Counted from the stretch's first letter, positions 20,501 to 30,592 are shown. The stretch is 33,500 nucleotides of DNA from Prorocentrum cordatum (GCA_963575745.1 CAUYUJ010017918.1:110001-143500); one strand, 5' to 3'. The notes: generated by a model not told the origin, from the sequence alone. Translations and numbers: made by a program.

Positions 20501-21660
20501 GAAGTAGCTTCTACCACAACGACCGGACCACCTCGCGAACGGCAGCTCGGAGCCCAGAGTTGCGAGGATGTCTCAGGCGAAACGGGCAGAACCACTTCTC
20601 GCGCGGAATCTCGAAGCTGAGAGTTTCGAGGATGTCTCAGACGAAACGAACCAGACTTCCTCGCAAGCGGCATCTCAGACCTCAGATGTAGGAGGAAGTC
20701 TCAAGCGAAACGCCCAATCCCGAACAACTCAGAAACCAGAAATGTGAGGATGTCTCAGGCGAGACGGCCCATACCACCAGATTGTTTTGAGGACGTCTCT
20801 GCTTTAACCTCCCCTTGGCTGGAACTAGCTTCTACCACCACAGCACCCCTTCATCAAGCTGTTTGGGGAACCAGCGAGAGCTCCTGGCTGGGAGGCGAGA
20901 CTGGGGGCCAGATCACCTCGAGAAAGGCAACTCGGAGCCAAGAGTTGCGAGGATGTCTCAGACGAAACGGGCAGAACCACGTCTCGCGATGCATCATGGA
21001 GCTAAAACATTCAGGATGTCTCACATGAAACGAACCAGACTTCCTCGCAAGCGGCATCTCAGACCTCAGATGTAGGAGGAAATCTCAGGCGAAACGCCCA
21101 ATCCCGAACAACTCAGAAACGAGAAATGTGAGGATGTCTCAGGCGAAACTGACCAGACCACCAAATGTTTTGAAGACGTCTCTGACTAAACCTCCCTCGG
21201 CTGGAACTAGCGCTTCTACCACAGCAGCACCCCTTAAGCGAGCTGTTTGGGGAACCAGCGAGAGCTCCTGGCTGGGAGGCGAGAGTGGGGGCCAGATCAC
21301 CTCGCGAAAGGCAACTCGTAGCCAAGAGTTGCGAGGATTACTCTGGCGAACGGGCAGAACCTCTTCTCGCGAGGCATCATGGAGCTCAGAGTTTCGAGGA
21401 TATCTCAGGCGAAACGGGCGGGACCACCTCGCAAGCGGCATCTCAAACCTCAAATTCAGGAGGATGTCTCAAATGAAACGCCCAATCCCGGACAACTCAG
21501 GAACGAAAGTTGTGAGGATGCCTCTGGCGAAACGGCCCAAACCACCAGATTTGTTTGATGTCTCCTTTGACCTCCCTCGGCCAGAACTACCGCTTCTACC
21601 ACAGCAGCACATCTTTCTACCACAGCAGCACACCTTCAGCAAGCCGTGTGGGGAAAAAGT
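20501..21660. repeat. Higher-order satellite: three ~382-bp blocks of ~55-64 bp monomers
   Basis: Monomers centre on GAGGATGTCTCAGGCGAAACG, found at 20564, 20628, 20692, 20746, 20789, then 20949 and on, then near 21329 and on. Each block ends with a non-monomer module (GGAACTAGC...CTACCACAGCAGCACCCCTT, then GAACCAGCGAGAGCTCCTGG and GGGGCCAGATCACCTCG) before the next begins, so the period is about 382-385 bases. Block starts are near 20501, 20880 and 21262; the third ends with a duplicated CTACCACAGCAGCAC. The frames through it are shadows. Confidence 0.88.
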
Positions 21661-21936
21661 TGCCCTAGGCAAGAGTGACCTTTGGTGCGCGGCTCAAGGG
21701 GGCCGCGGGAAAGCCAAATCCAAACTCGCAAATCCATGCAAGAAAACCCCTGCGGGACCGCACGGAAGGGCCCTCGGGCCCCTTGCAACCGTTCGGCCGC
21801 CGATTCCCCGTGCACGTTTCGATTTCGTGTGTGCGTCTTCGATAGATGATCCGAGATGGTCCTCGCCGAGAAAATATTGCAGACGTCCGAGCGATGCCGA
21901 GGTCAAAATTGAGCAGGGACCCACCGTCCCGGCATT
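21661..21936. other. Unassigned spacer
   Basis: Unique-looking sequence between the satellite and a foldback element; no coding or RNA motif recognised. Confidence 0.4.
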
Positions 21937-22113
21937 CCTATAGGCCTACCACGAAATATTGTTTGAACCCAAATATGTGCCACTAACAAAAGCAATGCTC
22001 TTAGAAGATAGACCCGACGTGGTAAAACAAGACGGCCCCAGCCAGACATGTTCAAAGAACATTTCGTGGAAACCACAGAAGGTTCTTAGAACATTGTTTG
22101 GTAGGCCTATAGG
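21937..22113. mobile_element. 177-bp foldback element with nested inverted repeats
   Basis: The ends are exact 15-bp inverted repeats (CCTATAGGCCTACCA at 21937-21951, reverse complement at 22099-22113), and similarity continues inward (ACAATGTT / ATATTGTTT). The left arm also pairs with an inner site: CCACGAAATATTGTTTGAAC versus the reverse complement of 22052-22071, 18 of 20 bases. It has no coding capacity. No clear target duplication is seen. Confidence 0.75.
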
Positions 22114-22160
22114 CGTGCCAAGACGCTTCGCCATTGCTTGACAAAAAACACTCTTGCGCA
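22102..22160. repeat. 58-bp direct repeat, unit 1
   Basis: TAGGCCTATAGGCGTGCC...GCTTGACAAAAAACACTCTTGCGC recurs with about ten substitutions at 22447-22504. The two units flank the region containing the hairpin and TIR copy 2. Confidence 0.75.
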
Positions 22161-22201
22161 TATTGGGCGCCCGAGTTATCCAAGGTAACTCAATTCCGGG
22201 G

Positions 22202-22240
22202 TAACTCGGGTTCGGATTCCCGGAAAAGGAACCCGAGTTA
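22202..22240. repeat. 12-bp perfect hairpin (TAACTCGGGTTC)
   Basis: TAACTCGGGTTC (22202-22213) and its exact reverse complement (22229-22240) enclose a 15-base loop. Related words (GAGTTATCC, GGTAACTCA, CCCGAATTACCC) crowd 22170-22260. Confidence 0.75.
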
Positions 22241-22311
22241 GCCCTGACCCGAATTACCCATGATGATTCGGGGCTCTCGGCGTCGCGGAGCTCGTCCTGT
22301 CCGGGCGAGGA

Positions 22312-22443
22312 TTAGGTCGGGCATGTCCCCCTACAGGCGGACCTGGCGCGAACGAATTAAACATACCCCCAAACAACCCAAACATAGCCAAACAATGATA
22401 AAAACAATCGTCCCCAGACTATCTTAGGGCACGCCCGACTTGA
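22312..22443. mobile_element. Small TIR element, copy 2
   Basis: The left end TTAGGTCGGGCATGTCCCC is the same as in copy 1. The right end GGGCACGCCCGACTTGA is its imperfect inverse. Inside it shares ACAATCGTCCCCAG with copy 1. It is 132 bp with an A-rich interior and no protein. The flanking octamers match only weakly (4 of 8), so the duplication is lost or the ends have eroded. Confidence 0.7.
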
Positions 22444-22446
22444 TGG

Positions 22447-22504
22447 TAGGCCTGTTGGCACGCCAGGACGCCTCGTCACTGCTTGACAAAGGTCACTCTT
22501 GCGC
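22447..22504. repeat. 58-bp direct repeat, unit 2
   Basis: Second unit of the repeat at 22102-22160; it begins 3 bases after TIR copy 2. Confidence 0.75.
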
Positions 22505-22665
22505 CTAGCCGAGCTCGCCCTGTGGAGCAGGCCGGGCGCCGCAGGCCGCCGAGCCCCGCGCCGGCAGGCTCACGGCCATCAGCTTGGGGCGGCACTGGAG
22601 CGGCGCCGCCAAGCGCGCCGGCGCCGCGTCGGCCGCGTCCTCCTGCCAGCCGTGCGGGGGACGCC

Positions 22666-22990
22666 GACACCGAGCCGTTGAAAACGGATTGGATCTGCGG
22701 TCTGTATTCGTCTCCGCTATCTCAATGCAGTTCCGATCGCAGTGAGCTGGAAGCCGACGGCGGCTCAGAGCCTCTGGGTCGCCCTGGCCTGGAAAAGCAA
22801 CTGGTCTGGGACCCCTCTCTCCCCACCTCGAGGTCAAAAAATCCACCACGATAATAACCACCCCGACACGCGAAACCGTTTAGTAAACGCGCCCACCGAA
22901 GGAATCGAACGGGGGAGGGCTGTTTAGGAAACGCTCAGAGCCTTATAGCAAACGCCACTTGTCCTGTCCGGGTGGATTTTCCTCCCTTGA
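22666..22990. repeat. 334-bp dispersed repeat, copy 2
   Basis: Same orientation as 16298-16631 and collinear throughout, with a few short deletions. It contains CCGTTTAGTAAACGC near 22877. Confidence 0.88.
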
Positions 22991-24474
22991 ACAAGGGCGA
23001 AGGCACGGGGATGGCAAGGAGGACAGGGACGAGGCAGACGACGACGACGACGACGACGACGACGAAGAAGATGACGGCGGCGACAGCGGCGACGGCGATG
23101 GCGACGGCGGCGGCGGATACGATGGCGACGAGGGCGGAGAGAGCGGGGGCGGAGAGAGCGGGGGCGACAGCAACGAGGATGACGACGAGAAGGGCGACGA
23201 GGACACGGACGACGGCGATGGCGGGGCCGTGAAGGACGAGGACGGGGCGAGCGCGAGGGCGCTGGCAGGGGGCGAGGACGGAATTGATGCGAGGATCTCG
23301 CCCGCCGCACGCCAAGGAAGCCGGAACGCTCTGCGTGTCGAGCCTCGCTTGCGCGATATGCGATCAAACACGGGTCGCACACCGCTGCGTCTTCCCGAGA
23401 GCTACACGTCTGACCGGAAGACAGGATGTCGGACTGCGTCATGTGCTGTTATAGTGGATTGGTATCCGGCCCGCCCATTCAAAAAGATTGAAGACCTAAT
23501 ACTTCAACGTTGGAAGCAAGAGGACGCAATAGTCTGTTCACCGACCGACGTGTGCGTGTTTTGAAGTTGGAACTCGATGGCGCATCACACTGAAAGTCGC
23601 ATCGGCATCGAACAGGCGGAGGACTTTGATCGATTCGAGGACAGCCCCGCGAGGTCTAAACGTGAAAGCGGAGAGGAAGGAGAATGGGAAGGGAAGGAGG
23701 AAAGGTGGAAAGTAAGGAGAATGGAAGGATATTGGAGGGGACGGACCTAGAACGAGAGGAATCGTAGGGACATGGATGTGCACAGACGACCACGCCTGAG
23801 CAAAGGAGGTTGGACATACCAAGGAGCGACACGTTCCGCATGGCAAGTGCACCAAGTGACCGGCAACCGCGGATCGAACGTACACCCTGCAAACATATTC
23901 AGACCGATCGCATGGCAGACTCCGTGCATGACGGCGTGGCCAGGGAGCGAGGACCAAGGACCACGAGAGCCAAGGTCATCCAAGCCCCGAAGCCGCAGGT
24001 GTCACTGAGCTGCTGGCACCGACGACCAAACGATGGACCGTGGTGACCCCTCTCCGAGGTATGCCTGTGCTCGGGCGGGTTTTGCCTGGCCCTGCCGTGG
24101 GCTAACGATTTCTCTCCGCCCACTAGGGCGAGCATTATGTCATGATAAGATTGGCTCAGGATGCGCTGCATGAGTTCCAAGGAGTATCTAGCGGCCCCAG
24201 CCTCTGGAGACCGTGCGGACCACGAGGGCATCTTGGAAATCCTGGAAACTCTGGAGATCTTGGAACGTATCATTAAACATCATGACCTCTTCGATGAACC
24301 TCAGAACGTGTGTTAGCACCAACGTGTGTTTGTCAATCGAGACCCTTCGACACGACCCACGCACTGATTGGGCTGCAGGGGGTAAAACACATTGGGCCAG
24401 CACACGTCCTGAGAATCATCGACCTCTTGCTCCTCTGACCCACACCGCCCCCCGCCCTACGGGCGGCGCCGCCC
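22991..24474. other. Unassigned stretch with (GAC)n and purine-rich tracts
   Basis: GACGACGAC (23036-23065) passes into Gly/Asp-coding imperfect repeats to about 23280. 23640-23750 is purine-rich (GGAAGGAGAAT words). No gene motif is recognised in 23280-24474 on either strand. Confidence 0.4.
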
Positions 24475-24717
24475 ATGAGGAGCAACGATGGGGGGGGATA
24501 GGCATAGGGGGGGTATACATCGACCTGGTATCGGCGATACATCGTCTACAGATCGGTGATAGGACCCCGATAGTGAATCCGAACCTTCCTGGGCGAATTG
24601 GGGCTATCAGACACCTATCGGCGATCAATGGGCGCTTGGGAGGGGAGGAGGAAGAGGAGGAGGAGGAGGAGGCCGATGTATCCCCCCTGTGCCTATCCCC
24701 CCATCGTTGCCCCTGAT
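24475..24717. mobile_element. 243-bp foldback element with ~55-bp inverted ends and an internal GGA microsatellite
   Basis: ATGAGGAGCAACGATGGGGG, then ATAGGCATAGGGG, then TATACATCGACC on the left is mirrored on the right as GGCCGATGTATCCCCCC, GTGCCTATCCCCCC and ATCGTTGCCCCTGAT (24671-24717) on the opposite strand, with a few mismatches and differing G-run lengths. The interior has TATCGGCGAT words and a (GGA)n tract (24640-24670) next to the right arm. It cannot code for a protein. Confidence 0.8.
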
Positions 24718-24877
24718 GTGCGGGGACGAGGCCCGGCGCCGGCGGAGAGAAACCGCCCGCGGACGGCCGGCGAAGCCACACGCCCGCACCGGCCGCTGCC
24801 TGGCTGCGGGTGGGCCCGGAAGGCTCCCGAAAGAGGGCCCCCTTTTGCACGGTTTCCCCCCAGGCCGTAGGCGACCC

Positions 24878-25102
24878 GAGGAGGAGGAGGAGGAGGAGGA
24901 GGAGGAGGAGGAGGAGGAGGACGAGGAGGAAGAGGAGGAAGAGGAGGAGGAGGAGGAGGAGGAGGAGGTGGAGGAGGGGGAGGAGGGAATGGAGGAGGAG
25001 GAGGAGGAAGAAGAAGAGGGGGAGGAGAAGGATGAGGAGGAGGTGGAGGAGGGGGAGGGGGAGGAGGAGATGGAGGGGGAGGAGGAGGAGTAGGAGGAGG
25101 AG
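24878..25102 (+). repeat. (GAG)n microsatellite
   Basis: GGA/GAG array with GAA, GTG and ATG interruptions. It is in the opposite orientation to the other large TCC arrays. The 24718-24877 spacer is GC-rich with no gene. Confidence 0.95.
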
Positions 25103-25781
25103 GAAGACGGGTCGCCGAAACCCTTCGGAGAAACCCTCCAGCCCCGCTCGAACAGACGTAGCCAACGGATCGCGGAGTGATGGCACATATCGTGACCTTT
25201 CTGGGCCAGACCTCCGTCGTGCCGATCGACGCGCAAAGGACAACGAAGGCGGGCGCGTATCCTTTTGCTTCGTGCAGCCTTTGGTCTGCGACCTTTCCGG
25301 TCGAAATCAGAACGAGCACCCCCCCCCCTCGCCACCTGGCCGTTTCTTTCTGACGGGTATACCTGTCGCGCCGCTTCTGCGACACATGCTCGCGATCGGG
25401 ATTTGAGACTCTGCGGCGTAGCCCCAAAGAGGGGAGGAGGGCCAGGTTGGGGGTGGAGGCGCGCTTTCCTTGTCCATAAAAAAGGGGGTGCATCTGAGTT
25501 TGTTTTTGGAAGAGAAAGAGGGAGCGTGACAACAGGGATACTCGTGACTCGGCTTCGATCGCTGTGAGAATCAAAGCGTCTCCTGGCAGACCTGTCGCAC
25601 TACTTGAACCGACCTGCGACGGGCAAACTCATGCAGTGAATCGTCGCCTGAGAGAAAACCGAACAAGTCGCAAGGGGGAGGGAGGGGGAGTGCGAATTAG
25701 AGGAACGAAGCATGGCGTCCACATTAATTATTCGAGTTCCGCGCGGATATCTAGAGTCGGCGCTGGACCCACGAACCCCGA
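25103..25781. other. Unassigned stretch
   Basis: No recognisable coding, RNA or repeat signal apart from C and G runs near 25319 and 25430. Confidence 0.4.

Positions 25782-25813
<32 letters not shown>
25782..25813. repeat. (CA)n(TA)n microsatellite
   Basis: ACACACACAC followed by eleven TA units. The preceding CCCCGAACACACACACA resembles the reverse strand of 13921-13955, so it may be a fragment of the same dispersed repeat. Confidence 0.9.
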
Positions 25814-26340
25814 GTTATTGTTTGTTCCCTGGTGTGCTCTTCCACGCCGTTGTGCATCTACCCCTGGCACTCGCGTGGACGACTACATATTCTGAGCGCG
25901 GCTCTTCCCGTTCCGCCTGCCTCCTTTCTGTCCGCCGCTCCTCTATGCCAGGTTCGGTTCCGGAGCGTCCCTCTCGTGGCTCCAGTGGCGCCCGACTTCT
26001 TCTGCGCCAGCGGATCAACAAACATTGTCCCCCATGAGCGTTCTTCGATTATAATGCGTGCTCCCCCTGGTGCCTGATCCGGGTAGCTCGCCTGGACATT
26101 GTCTCTGGACGGGCTGGTCAAGATAACCCAAAATCGAAACGATATGTCGGACTGGCGATCGACATGAACCGGGTCGGCGGAAATCGGCAGCCGAGTCAGG
26201 AAAAGCCAAATCGACGGAATCGGCAGGCCAGTATACCTCCATTCAGAAATCGGGCCCCACAGAGGAATCCCAAGTCATATCGAATCGGAATCGGAAACCA
26301 TCGGAATCGAATCGAACCGAATTGGAAGAGTCGAAATGAT
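25814..26340. other. Unassigned stretch with ATCGGAATCG words
   Basis: No gene is recognised. 26160-26335 is enriched in AATCGG and TCGAATCG words, a degenerate short repeat. Confidence 0.4.
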
Positions 26341-26518
26341 CCCTGGCTTTAAGTCGAGCCTGTCCCTCAACAAAAGGAATATTCAAACATAGTCAAAAAG
26401 TCTCATGGGAAACTTTTTGTTCGATTGTTTCTTGATCCGTGGGGCGCATTTTTCCCAATTTGCTATGCGTCGCCCCGAATCCGCCTGTAGAGGGGACATG
26501 CCCGACCTAACCCTGGCT
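26341..26518. mobile_element. Small TIR element, copy 3, with 8-bp target duplication
   Basis: The element proper is 26349-26510 (162 bp). Its left end TTAAGTCGAGCCTGTCCCTC and right end (opposite strand TTAGGTCGGGCATGTCCCC) are inverted repeats of the same family as 8806 and 22312. The octamer CCCTGGCT stands directly outside both ends (26341-26348, 26511-26518), an exact 8-bp target-site duplication. An 8-bp duplication is typical of hAT-like transposases, though the terminal sequence is not a usual hAT end. It is non-coding, so it needed a transposase from elsewhere. Confidence 0.85.
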
Positions 26519-27102
26519 GGTGGGATTATTTTTTTGGTACGCGGGCGCGGAAAGCCAATTCGATCGAACGCCAGACGCGCTAGGGCGGGGCGCGCCGTAG
26601 CGAAGAAATGAACAGCGAAGTGAACAGCGTCCGCCACAGAACGGAACAGAGCGAGGCGCAGCCAAAATGGCGCGGGAGGCATCACGCAAGCACCGAGAGC
26701 ACGTCCACGAGGATGCCGGCGAGGACGCCGGTGTAGAATGGGCGAGCGACCGCCCACGTAACCAAGGCGAGTGGAAGTCGAGCGCCACACTTACCCAGGA
26801 CGGCGGTGACCAGGAGAGAGAAAGGGATATGGGCCAACGATTCCCAAGTACCTTGCCGAACAACTGGTGGGGTTACGCGAAGCGTCTGCAGTTGTTCCCC
26901 GATGGGCGTCCTTCGGGGCGCGCAGCCGCGGCGCCCAGCCCGCCGGCGGGGCCGCCACCACCGGTGCCCCCCCGCCGCCGCCGCGGGGCCGCCGCGGGCT
27001 GGAGCCGTTCAGGCTCACGCCGCGCACCCTCGGCCGCGGCCCGCTGGGAGGGGCGCGCCCCCGAGAAAGGCGAGCGGAGGGCGTCGGGGAAGGGCGAAAA
27101 CT
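26519..27102. other. Unassigned GC-rich stretch
   Basis: No gene is recognised; the long frames overlap the following TCC array. Arg/Pro/Gly-rich translations reflect GC content. Confidence 0.4.
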
Positions 27103-27552
27103 CCTCCTCCTCCTCCTCCTCCTCCTCCTCCTCCTTCTCCTCGTCCTCCTCCTCCATCCTCCTCCTCCTCCTCCCCCCTTTCCTCCTCCTCCTCCTCCTC
27201 CTCCTCCTCCTCCTCCTCCTCCTCCCTCCTTCTCCTCCTCCTCCCTCCTCCTCTCCCTCCTTCTCCTCCTTCTCCTCCTCCTCATCATCATCATCATCAT
27301 CATAATCCTCCTCCTCTTCCTCCTCCTCCTCCTTCTCCTCCTGCTCCTCCTCCACCTCCTCCTCCCCCTCCTCTTCCCTCCTCCTCCTCCTCTTCCTCCT
27401 CCTCCTCCTGCCTCCTCCTCCTCCTCCTCCGCTCTCCTCCTGTTGTGTCTTGCCTGGCTGCGGAGGAAGGTTCCCATGCGGGCCTCCTCCCTCCTCCTCG
27501 TCCTCTTCCTCCTGCTCCTCCTCCTCCTCCTGCTCCTCCTCCTCCTCCTCCA
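27103..27552 (+). repeat. TCC-rich microsatellite with short ATC core
   Basis: TCC arrays, an ATC tract at 27282-27303, then TCC with CTT and CTG interruptions. It is broken at 27441-27485 by a non-repeat piece (GTCTTGCCTGGCTGCGGAGG) that recurs after the array at 28344. Confidence 0.95.
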
Positions 27553-27690
27553 TTATGTTTCCATGTAATACCTCCTTCCTGTCGTACCCCGAGGCCGGTC
27601 GAAAGGGCGGACCGGGCGTTTCGCCAGAGACTCCCTCAGCATTTCTGACCCTGAAGCTTCAAGGTGGCAACAGGTGGCTCATGGTTTGCA

Positions 27691-28030
27691 ATGTGTAGCT
27701 CTCGCCGTAGCGCCGCGCACACATTCGTTAAACAACATGCAAAAGCTTATCGGAGTGAGGGAGGAACGCCTTCAAAATGTAGCAATCGCCTTAGCGCCGC
27801 GCACACTCGTTACGGCCAGTCGTTTTCAAAATGTGGATCTCGCTTTGGCGCCGCGAACATTCGCATTTTAAGTTCGAAGAGTTTCTGGATTGAGGGCGCG
27901 TCCTTTTCAAGATGTGGCTCTCGCCTTAGCACCGCGCACATTCGTTTAACTCTTTGCAAGGGCTTCACGGATTGAGGGCGGGTCGTTTTCAAAATGTAGC
28001 TCTCGCCTTAGCGCCGAGCGCATTCGTTTT
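27691..28030. repeat. 82-bp satellite, cluster 1 (five units)
   Basis: The core GTTTTCAAAATGTGGCTCTC then GCCTTAGCGCCGCGC(G/A)CATTCGTT. ATGT anchors are at 27691, 27777, 27831, 27912 and 27994, so spacing is 81-86 bases except one short unit of 54. Spacers carry GCTTCACGGATTGAGGGCG. Frames through it are shadows. Confidence 0.9.
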
Positions 28031-28343
28031 ACTTGCTAACAGTTCCACGGGGTCCCATGGCCAACGTGCCATACATAGTGTTTTGGAAGGGCCCCAGATT
28101 GACGGCGCAACAGCTGCTTTACTCCGCGGCGATGAAGTCCCAAGAACTGTGTTCTTGAAAGGTTCCGAGTCGTCAAAACGCAACGGAATATTGATCCTCG
28201 GCGTGGAGTCCCGAAAATGGTGTTTTGGCACGCTTCAGGCTCTTCCCTCAATGAATATTATCCATTGTAAGGGCCGATGCAGAGGGAGCTTGGAGGGAGG
28301 GTGTAGACCAACATCGTTGACAAGACTTTTGGGTAAAACTGGT

Positions 28344-28702
28344 TCTCCTCCTCCTGCTCCTCCTCCTCCTCCTCTTCCTCCTCCTCCTGCTCCTCCTCCT
28401 CCTTCCCACCCCCATCTTCATCCTCCGCCTCCTCCTCCTCCTCGTCAACCCTCCTCCTCCTCCTCCTCCTCCTCCTTTTCCTCCTCCTCCTCCTCCTCCG
28501 CCTCCTCCTCCTCCTCCTCCTCTTCCTCCTCCTCGTCCTCCTGCTCCCTCTCCCTCCTCCTCCTCCTCCTCCCTCCTCCTCGTCCTCCTCCTCCTCGCCC
28601 TCCTCGTCCTCCTCTTCCTCCACCTCCTCCTTCACCTCCTTCTCCTCCCTCCTCCTCCTCCTCCTCCTCCTCCTCTTCCTCCTCCTCCTACTCCTCCTCC
28701 TG
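28344..28702 (+). repeat. TCC-rich microsatellite
   Basis: TCC arrays with CTG, CTT and CGC interruptions, preceded by a short spacer (28031-28343) and followed by TGTCTTTTGCTTGGCTGCGG, the counterpart of the sequence at 27446. Confidence 0.93.
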
Positions 28703-28901
28703 TCTTTTGCTTGGCTGCGGAGGACAATTCCGGGCCGTTTCCCCCCTTGTCATCCTCCTCCTGCTTCAGTCCTTCCCCTTACACATAACTTCTCCCTGTC
28801 GCACCCCAGGGTATTTTTTTATGGCGGGCGGGGCGTTTCGCCTGAGTTTTCCTCACCACTTATGATCACGAAACTTGCGTTGGCAACAGTTTCACGGATG
28901 A

Positions 28902-29455
28902 AGGATGGGTGGTTTTCAAAATGTGGGTCTCGCCTTCGCGCCGCGCACTTCCCTTTTTTTAACATTTGCAATCCACTCACGGATTAAAGGCGGGTCGTCT
29001 TCAAGATGCGGCTCTCGCCTCAGCACCGCGCACATTCGTTTTCAGAAATGGCAGGAGCTTCGCGGATTGAGGGCGAGTGGTTTACAACATGTGGCTCTCG
29101 CTTTGCCGCCGCGCAAGTTCGCATTATAACGTGCAACAGCTTAACATATTTAGGGCGGACGATTTCCAAAATGTGGTGCACGCCTTAGCGCCGCACGCAT
29201 TCGTGTTAGGAACTTCGAAGCGTTTCACTGAGTGCAGGCGACAGTCGCATGATGTGGCTCTCGCCTTAGCGCCGCGCGCGCTCGTGTTAAACATTTACAA
29301 GCGCTTCCAAACTGAAGGCGGGTCATTTTCAAAATGTGGCTCTCGCACTAGCGCCGCGCGCATTCGGAATAAAAAGCTACAAGAGCTGTACGGATTGAGG
29401 GCGGCTCGTTTCCAACATGTGGTTCCCGCCTAGGCGCCGCGCGCATCCGTTTATA
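28902..29455. repeat. 82-bp satellite, cluster 2 (seven units)
   Basis: Anchors at 28921, 29006, 29089, 29171, 29252, 29334 and 29417 give spacings of 81-85 bases. The units are the same as in cluster 1. The block before it (28703-28895) is collinear with 27441-27690 (CTTGGCTGCGGAGGA, then TGTCGCACCCC, then GGGGCGTTTCGCC and GGCAACAG), showing that array plus satellite were duplicated together. Confidence 0.92.
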
Positions 29456-29595
29456 GAAATTTGCCAGGTTTCACTGACTCCCAGGATCAAAATACAAAAA
29501 CAACGGCGTTGGAAAATTTGGGATTTTGCGGGTGCAACCGTTACGTTGGTTGGCGGCGTTGAAGTCCCAAGAATGGCTTTCTGGCACGATTCAGG

Positions 29596-30592
29596 ATCGC
29601 CAAAGCGCAGGTCAAGCTGTTCAAGCCGAAGAAGGCCGCCACGGCAGACGCTCTCCAGTCCAACCAGAGGAAGACCGCCGGGAGCGGCAAGGGCAGCGAC
29701 ACGACGGCACCTGCCGCGGGGTCGAGCCCAGCCGACCGCCTGGTGCTCATGAGGAGTACATTGGCGTCGACGGAGGATGCCTTGTTGAGGAATTTGCTCA
29801 GTGACGAGATCGCCAAGCAAGAGGCGTCCCACGCCAAGCCTCTCCAGTCCAAGGGGGACTTTTTGAGGCACACTTCAGGTGTTTGGCGTGACGCGTCGCT
29901 CAAGTACGACCACGCCATCAACGCCTTGGTCACGGCGCAGGGCAACCTCGACAAAGCACAGCAGAGAAAGCGCGAGATGGCCCTGGCTCTAGCCAAGGCC
30001 GAGGCAGCCAGGCGCCTGGCCGCGCAAGGCATGGCCATGGAGATGGGCCTCACCAGCAGCGAGAGCGCCACCACCGAGGTGAAGGAGGTCCTCTTCGAGG
30101 TGAAGATCGACGAGGATTTCTTCGGCTCGCTCGACTCGCTGGACATCGAGGAGACGGACAGGGCGGCGTTGAAGTCGCTGGAGCAGGAGCTGCGCAGCGC
30201 GCAGGCACTCACGCAGGGGAAGCGAGCAGAGGTCAAGGCGTGGAACGAGAAGATGTCCGCGCTGAAGGAGAAGATCGACGAGCGGCTCAGGAAGAAGAGG
30301 CGCCAGGACGGCGACGGCGGCGGGCGACGGCGGCGCGCCAGGCAGCCAGGGGGCTGCGGCCCCAGGCGCTGCGGGCGCGAGCGGCGGCCCAGCGGCCGCC
30401 GCGCCGGCGCCCGCCGCGCCGGGGGCGGCAGTCGCCGCCACAGGCGAGGCAGCCACCGCCGAGGCGCAGCGGGTGCAGGAGGCAGCCGACCGCATCAGCG
30501 CGGTCAAGCTGGCGGCAGCCCAGGCAGCGAAGCAGGCGCAGAAGGTGGCCGCGCAGGGGACTGCGGCGGCCGCAGGGTCTGAGCAGAAGTGA
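29596..30592 (+). pseudogene. Coiled-coil ORF1-like protein of the plus-strand LINE
   Basis: The frame is open from 29563 and reads IAKAQVKLFKPKKAATADAL, then ADRLVLMRSTLASTEDALL, a long charged helix with LAKAEAARRLAAQGMAMEM, an acidic part FEVKIDEDFFGSLDSLDIEE and a heptad-like KSLEQELRSAQ to about residue 240. Near 30320, in a GGCGGC tract, the sense passes to the next frame and continues as an Ala/Gly-rich segment and a second helix (AEAQRVQEAADRISAVKLA) to a TGA at 30590. It is the best preserved gene in the window with only one apparent frameshift, which lies in a GC repeat where indels are common. It is probably an RNA-binding or multimerising partner of the LINE; no nucleic-acid-binding motif is visible. 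Confidence 0.6.

Noticed and set aside
22959-23564. 201-codon acidic frame on the plus strand
   Set aside because: The Asp/Gly-rich half is a (GAC)n and GGCGAC repeat and the rest has no recognisable motif.
26660-26671. AGCCAAAATGGC, part of the reverse complement of the spliced leader
   Set aside because: Only 12 core bases match and the flanks fit poorly (about 14 of 21 overall). The word is nearly self-complementary and could occur by chance.
27691-29455. Regular repeats and spacers that could suggest a CRISPR array
   Set aside because: Units are about 82 bp, diverged, with related spacers and no cas genes; this is satellite DNA of a eukaryote.
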